Source: Chamaecyparis obtusa
Taxonomy: Eukaryota > Streptophyta > Pinopsida > Cupressales > Cupressaceae
DNA: 64,000 bases
NCBI GenBank assembly: GCA_027943335.1
Contig: BSBK01001304.1
Coordinates: 1 to 64,000 of the forward strand
Direction of reading: 5' to 3'
Shown: positions 60,845 through 64,000 of the stretch, one piece after another
Layout: every line of letters starts with the position of its first letter
How positions within the stretch are numbered: position 1 is the stretch's first letter
The notes under the pieces: generated by a model
Seen by the model: the letters and a program-made list of their open reading frames with translations, nothing else
What the model was told of the DNA's origin: nothing
Databases searched by the model: none
Position numbers and translations under genes: made by a program

Positions 60845-62780
60845 TCTATCAAGAAAGATGATACCACAAGTCTATAACTTCAATCCTTCACTTCTACAAC
60901 TTTTGCACCAACAATTCTCAATCAACTTCAGAATAACTTCAAGCACGGAAAGCAATGAGGTCCTGAATAAATACTTCAAAAATTGTGTGCATATGATTGT
61001 CAAATTGTAATAAATCCAGCCTAAGTCACTTCTATATTCAATTCTGCACACTACCAACCTTCAAATCACAACTAGTCATGGTGTAGAAGCTGACAGGATG
61101 ATTTAAAAAATAAAAAATAGGGTGCGAGCGCAATGATCATGGATTTTTTCATTAAAAAACCTTAATTAATGATAGAATATATCATTAAAACTTGATTGAA
61201 CAACTTTCTACTTTTTTCCATCTCGGCACAATACCCTTTTCCACATTGCAATGACTCAAAAAACTGATGGCATGAAAACTTAACTAGACATGGTTTGGAG
61301 ATCCAGCGAACAAAGGAAACTTGTGATCTCCAAAAGAAATGCTAACCCACGGTTAAGTTTGGAGATCCAGCAACCAAGCCATTCATGGAATCTCCAAATT
61401 ATTTCCTAACTCATGGCTTTACATCGATACTTCACGACCACCATTGATTCTAGAGATGATCAACGATCTAAGGGCAATCTTTTAAAACTCACACTAAGCC
61501 CCACCCAATTCAAAGATTTAGTGACCAAAGACTTAGCTGATTCTTGAGATCATTTTCTTAACTCAATGTTCATCTAGAGAACTAGCGAACAAAAGGACTT
61601 ACAAACCTATAACACTTAACCATGGTCATATCTAGAGAATCGGTGAACAGTGAAATATCTAAATCTCAGAAAGCCAAGCTTAACTCCAGCTTCATCTTGC
61701 AATTCAGTGAACAAGGTTATCTTGCATTGTTGGAAAGAAATACTTAATCATAGTCAGACTTTGAGAATAAGAAAATAACATCAATCTCCAATTCACTAAA
61801 TACTTTTCACACCATAGGCTACTTCTTGAGATTACGCATTGATTGTTGATCTTGAACATAATCAGTAGTTGTCGCTGAATCACCTAAAAACTTTGACCAT
61901 CACCTTTTATTACGAGAATCAATGACCATTGAAAACACACTATACTTTTCTTTGCTAACCAAGTCTTTGAATACTTTGGAGCTTCACTAACTAATTTTGA
62001 GATCCCGCAAACACTTTACTCACTTCATCACTAAATAACTTTGGGCACCACCATCCTTTCCTAAGATTAAGAGACAAGAGAAAACTTCTAACCTTCACCA
62101 AATTTCTTTGTCAAAGCTACCAAACTAAGAGATCATGAGAACAAGACTCAATCACCAGATCGCTAGAAAATTTCACGTAGGACCTAGTCTTTACGAGATA
62201 AAAAGATGACCACTGGATGAAGAGACAATCAATAAAATTCACTGGATCACTAGAAAATCATGAACTTAGTTTCCTGATCTAGAGAACAAGAGATAATTGC
62301 CTCGTTAAGTCACCAAATGATTTTGAGAAATTGGGCTAGATATCAAGCGAAAAGGAGATTATGCAGTTGCTGAATTGCTGGATGAAAACTTAACTGTGAT
62401 ATGAACTGGAAAACTTAGTGACTAAAGAAAGCTTAACCAAAGGACTTCCAATAGTTTCCAATTCAATGAAAGACTTAAGGAAAGGAAATTACATTGTGCA
62501 ATTCAGCGGAGACTAGGAAAAAGACCATGTGCAAAAAGGAAAACTTAAGTGACCTGAAAAGTAATGAGAAAATATAAGGACTACAACTCACTCAAGAATA
62601 ACCAAGGAAATAACCATTTCCAAACAAAAATGTCAAAGGAAAGGGTTTTAAAATGCAATTATGAAAAAATTCTAGGAATTCTAAACCCTAAACCAGACAT
62701 TTTCTAAGCCAGGACATTGAAACAGGACCAAAAGCAAATACGTCAAAAAACCTAGAATATACCCAACACCCTATTCAGTT
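60845..62780. other. Non-coding tract of degenerate short repeats
   Basis: From about 61260 to 62500 the phrases ggagatccagcgaacaa, ctagagaatcggtgaac and aaaacttaacN recur loosely every 40-70 bp. No gene is supported. It may be an old satellite-like tract or part of an LTR. Confidence 0.45.
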
Positions 62781-63500
62781 CTTGTTTGATGTCTTTGTAT
62801 GCATTTTTTTAATTCTTGTGTATTAGCTTGTAAGGCATGTTAATATACCCATTATAAGGTATCTGTGGGTTTGAATTTGAGTTTCTTTCAAGGAGAGAGT
62901 AATTCTTGCTTTCAAATTCTAAGAATTCTAGGTCTACATATGAATTTGATGTCCAAGTTTTGAAATGAGAGGAATGACTTGCAAGGCATTCCATTTGGGT
63001 TCTTGAGTTTGGAGTTAGGATTTTATGGGATCACACATTTGTTTGACTCTATTGGCCAATAGAAAAGGCACTGGTCTTGGCTTGACTGGTAGTTTTCTTC
63101 ATCAATCATAATTTGAAATCATTTTACATTTCTAGTTTAAGAGCATTAATCTCTGTAAGTTGCATTGAATTGTGCAAATGCTTTTGGTGATTCCTTGTAG
63201 AAGTGAATCTTATAGGTTAGCTTACCTAAGCCTCTAGGTTTGAAGAGAAGAAGGGTGAATATCCTTGTTACTATCCACTAATTTTCTTGTCTGCATAAAG
63301 GGTTTAGTGAGAGATTATTTATGTATGCAAATTTGGTATGTTTTAGGTATACCCACCTGGGTCTGTGGAGCCCAAAGTGTAGAAGGATTAAATCCTTGTC
63401 AATTAGTCTTTTCTTTCTTGAGACAGGATTTTAGGAATCACATAGTTTAATTTAAACATTTAAGGTTTGTAATGGGATTCAAAAAGAAAAATCACTAACA
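62781..63500 (+). repeat. Probable 3' part of an LTR
   Basis: The sequence ends ...aaatcactaaca at 63500, three bases before a primer-binding-site-like sequence. The LTR start is not visible and no second copy is in the window. Confidence 0.4.
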
Positions 63501-63503
63501 GAT

Positions 63504-63521
63504 TGGTGACTCTGCTGGGGA
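63504..63521 (+). promoter_or_regulatory. Probable primer-binding site, unusual type
   Basis: tggtgactctgctgggga resembles the TGGCGACTC(T/C)GCTGGGGA-type primer-binding sites that I recall from some plant gypsy elements. The tRNA is not assigned with confidence. Confidence 0.5.
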
Positions 63522-63780
63522 TTGAAATAAGGTTACCATCAAGAGTATCCCAGAGTCTTGGTATATTCAGTTTGGGGAGAGTCTCAGAAATGTCATGATC
63601 TAAAAATTGTTTTCAGATCTGAAAGTATATTATCTAGAATTTGTTGTTGTAAGAATTTGAAAAGATATGTGACTTTTCTATGAGGAATGCCTAGAATCTA
63701 TTGGTGTTTCAATAAAAGATCAGTAAATGAATTTATGTCCTCTAAAGAGAGGTGGTGACTCTGTGCTAGAACAAACTTGA
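63522..63780. other. Short stretch between the primer-binding site and the SMART-type element
   Basis: Leader-like sequence with no frame. The phrase ggtgactctgtgctagaac near 63751 partly repeats the primer-binding site at 63504. Confidence 0.35.
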
Positions 63781-63917
63781 TGTTAAAAGTAGTGGTTGTC
63801 GTTGCACCAAAAGATCGACCTATTAATGCTTGATACAACCACTAGAATTATAGAACAAATGAGGGTGTTAAACCATGTCACAAATCCCAAAGGGAGATGT
63901 TGGTGGTTAGTCCAACA
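63781..63917 (-). repeat. 3' LTR of the SMART-type element
   Basis: 137 bp, TG...CA on the minus strand. The other LTR starts at 63977. Confidence 0.8.
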
Positions 63918-63962
63918 ATCTCCCCCTTAGCATCATGTGAGGGGATTCAAACCTATGACCAA

Positions 63963-63974
63963 GCTCTGATACCA
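63963..63974 (-). promoter_or_regulatory. Primer-binding site (initiator tRNA-Met) of the SMART-type element
   Basis: On the minus strand TGGTATCAGAGC, two bases after the end of the partial LTR at 63977. Confidence 0.85.
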
Positions 63975-64000
63975 CTTGTTACAAGTAGTGGTTGTCATTG

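Larger units (their letters stand above)
63781..64000 (-). mobile_element. SMART/TRIM-type miniature LTR retrotransposon, cut by the window end
   Basis: On the minus strand the 3' LTR is 63917 down to 63781 (137 bp), TGTTGGACTAACC ... TTTTAACA. Directly upstream of it is a polypurine tract (ctaagggggagat, 63918-63930). A primer-binding site TGGTATCAGAGC lies at 63974-63963. The end of a second LTR begins at 63977 and runs out of the window; its 24 visible bases match the other LTR at 22. The interior is only 59 bp with no coding capacity. These are the hallmarks of SMART elements, the smallest relatives of TRIMs. The whole element would be about 333 bp. Confidence 0.82.

Overview
This window is plant nuclear DNA made almost wholly of transposable elements; I found no intact host gene. 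Three things point to a seed plant with a large, repeat-rich genome. The Ty3/gypsy elements are of plant lineages: a Tat/Ogre-like element with an extra RNase H, and a Tekay/Del-like chromovirus. There is a CACTA DNA transposon. There is also a plant mobile domain (PMD) gene. The species cannot be told from the sequence. The DNA is AT-rich, and most old reading frames are broken by stops that look like G-to-A or C-to-T changes.

The core is a three-level nest that can be read at base level. (1) A Tat/Ogre-like retrotransposon lies on the minus strand at 4836-49519, flanked by the 5-bp target duplication CAAAT (4831-4835, 49520-49524). Its 5' LTR is 48676-49519, its 3' LTR is 4836-5738, and its net length is about 16.2 kb. 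It carries broken gag, protease, RT, two RNase H domains and integrase, plus a PMD gene in antisense between pol and the 3' LTR. (2) A CACTA transposon at 7453-35912, with 17-bp terminal inverted repeats and a 3-bp GAG duplication, sits inside that PMD gene. Its net length is about 15.8 kb. I see no transposase in it. Instead it holds arrays of interleaved palindromes and several exon-like fragments. (3) A Tekay-like element at 9098-21708, with 3.9-kb LTRs and a TGATT duplication, sits inside the CACTA. It is young: its LTRs differ at only about 15 sites by eye, and the polyprotein has three stops.

Left of the nest (1-4830) is the 3' part of an LTR with a primer-binding site and a decayed coiled-coil/zinc-knuckle gag. 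Right of it, 49525-52965 is non-coding with a 192-bp tandem duplication. A 3.8-kb gypsy element that keeps only gag and protease follows at 52966-56764. A long broken minus-strand coding region of unknown function lies at 57442-60844, with a large CT/GT microsatellite inside its frame. The right end holds another LTR/primer-binding-site junction near 63500 and a tiny SMART/TRIM-type element (63781 to beyond 64000) with 137-bp LTRs and a 59-bp interior.

The parts with most to offer are the antisense, intron-bearing PMD gene in a retrotransposon, the CACTA whose palindromic modules border captured exon-like pieces, and the SMART-type element at the edge.
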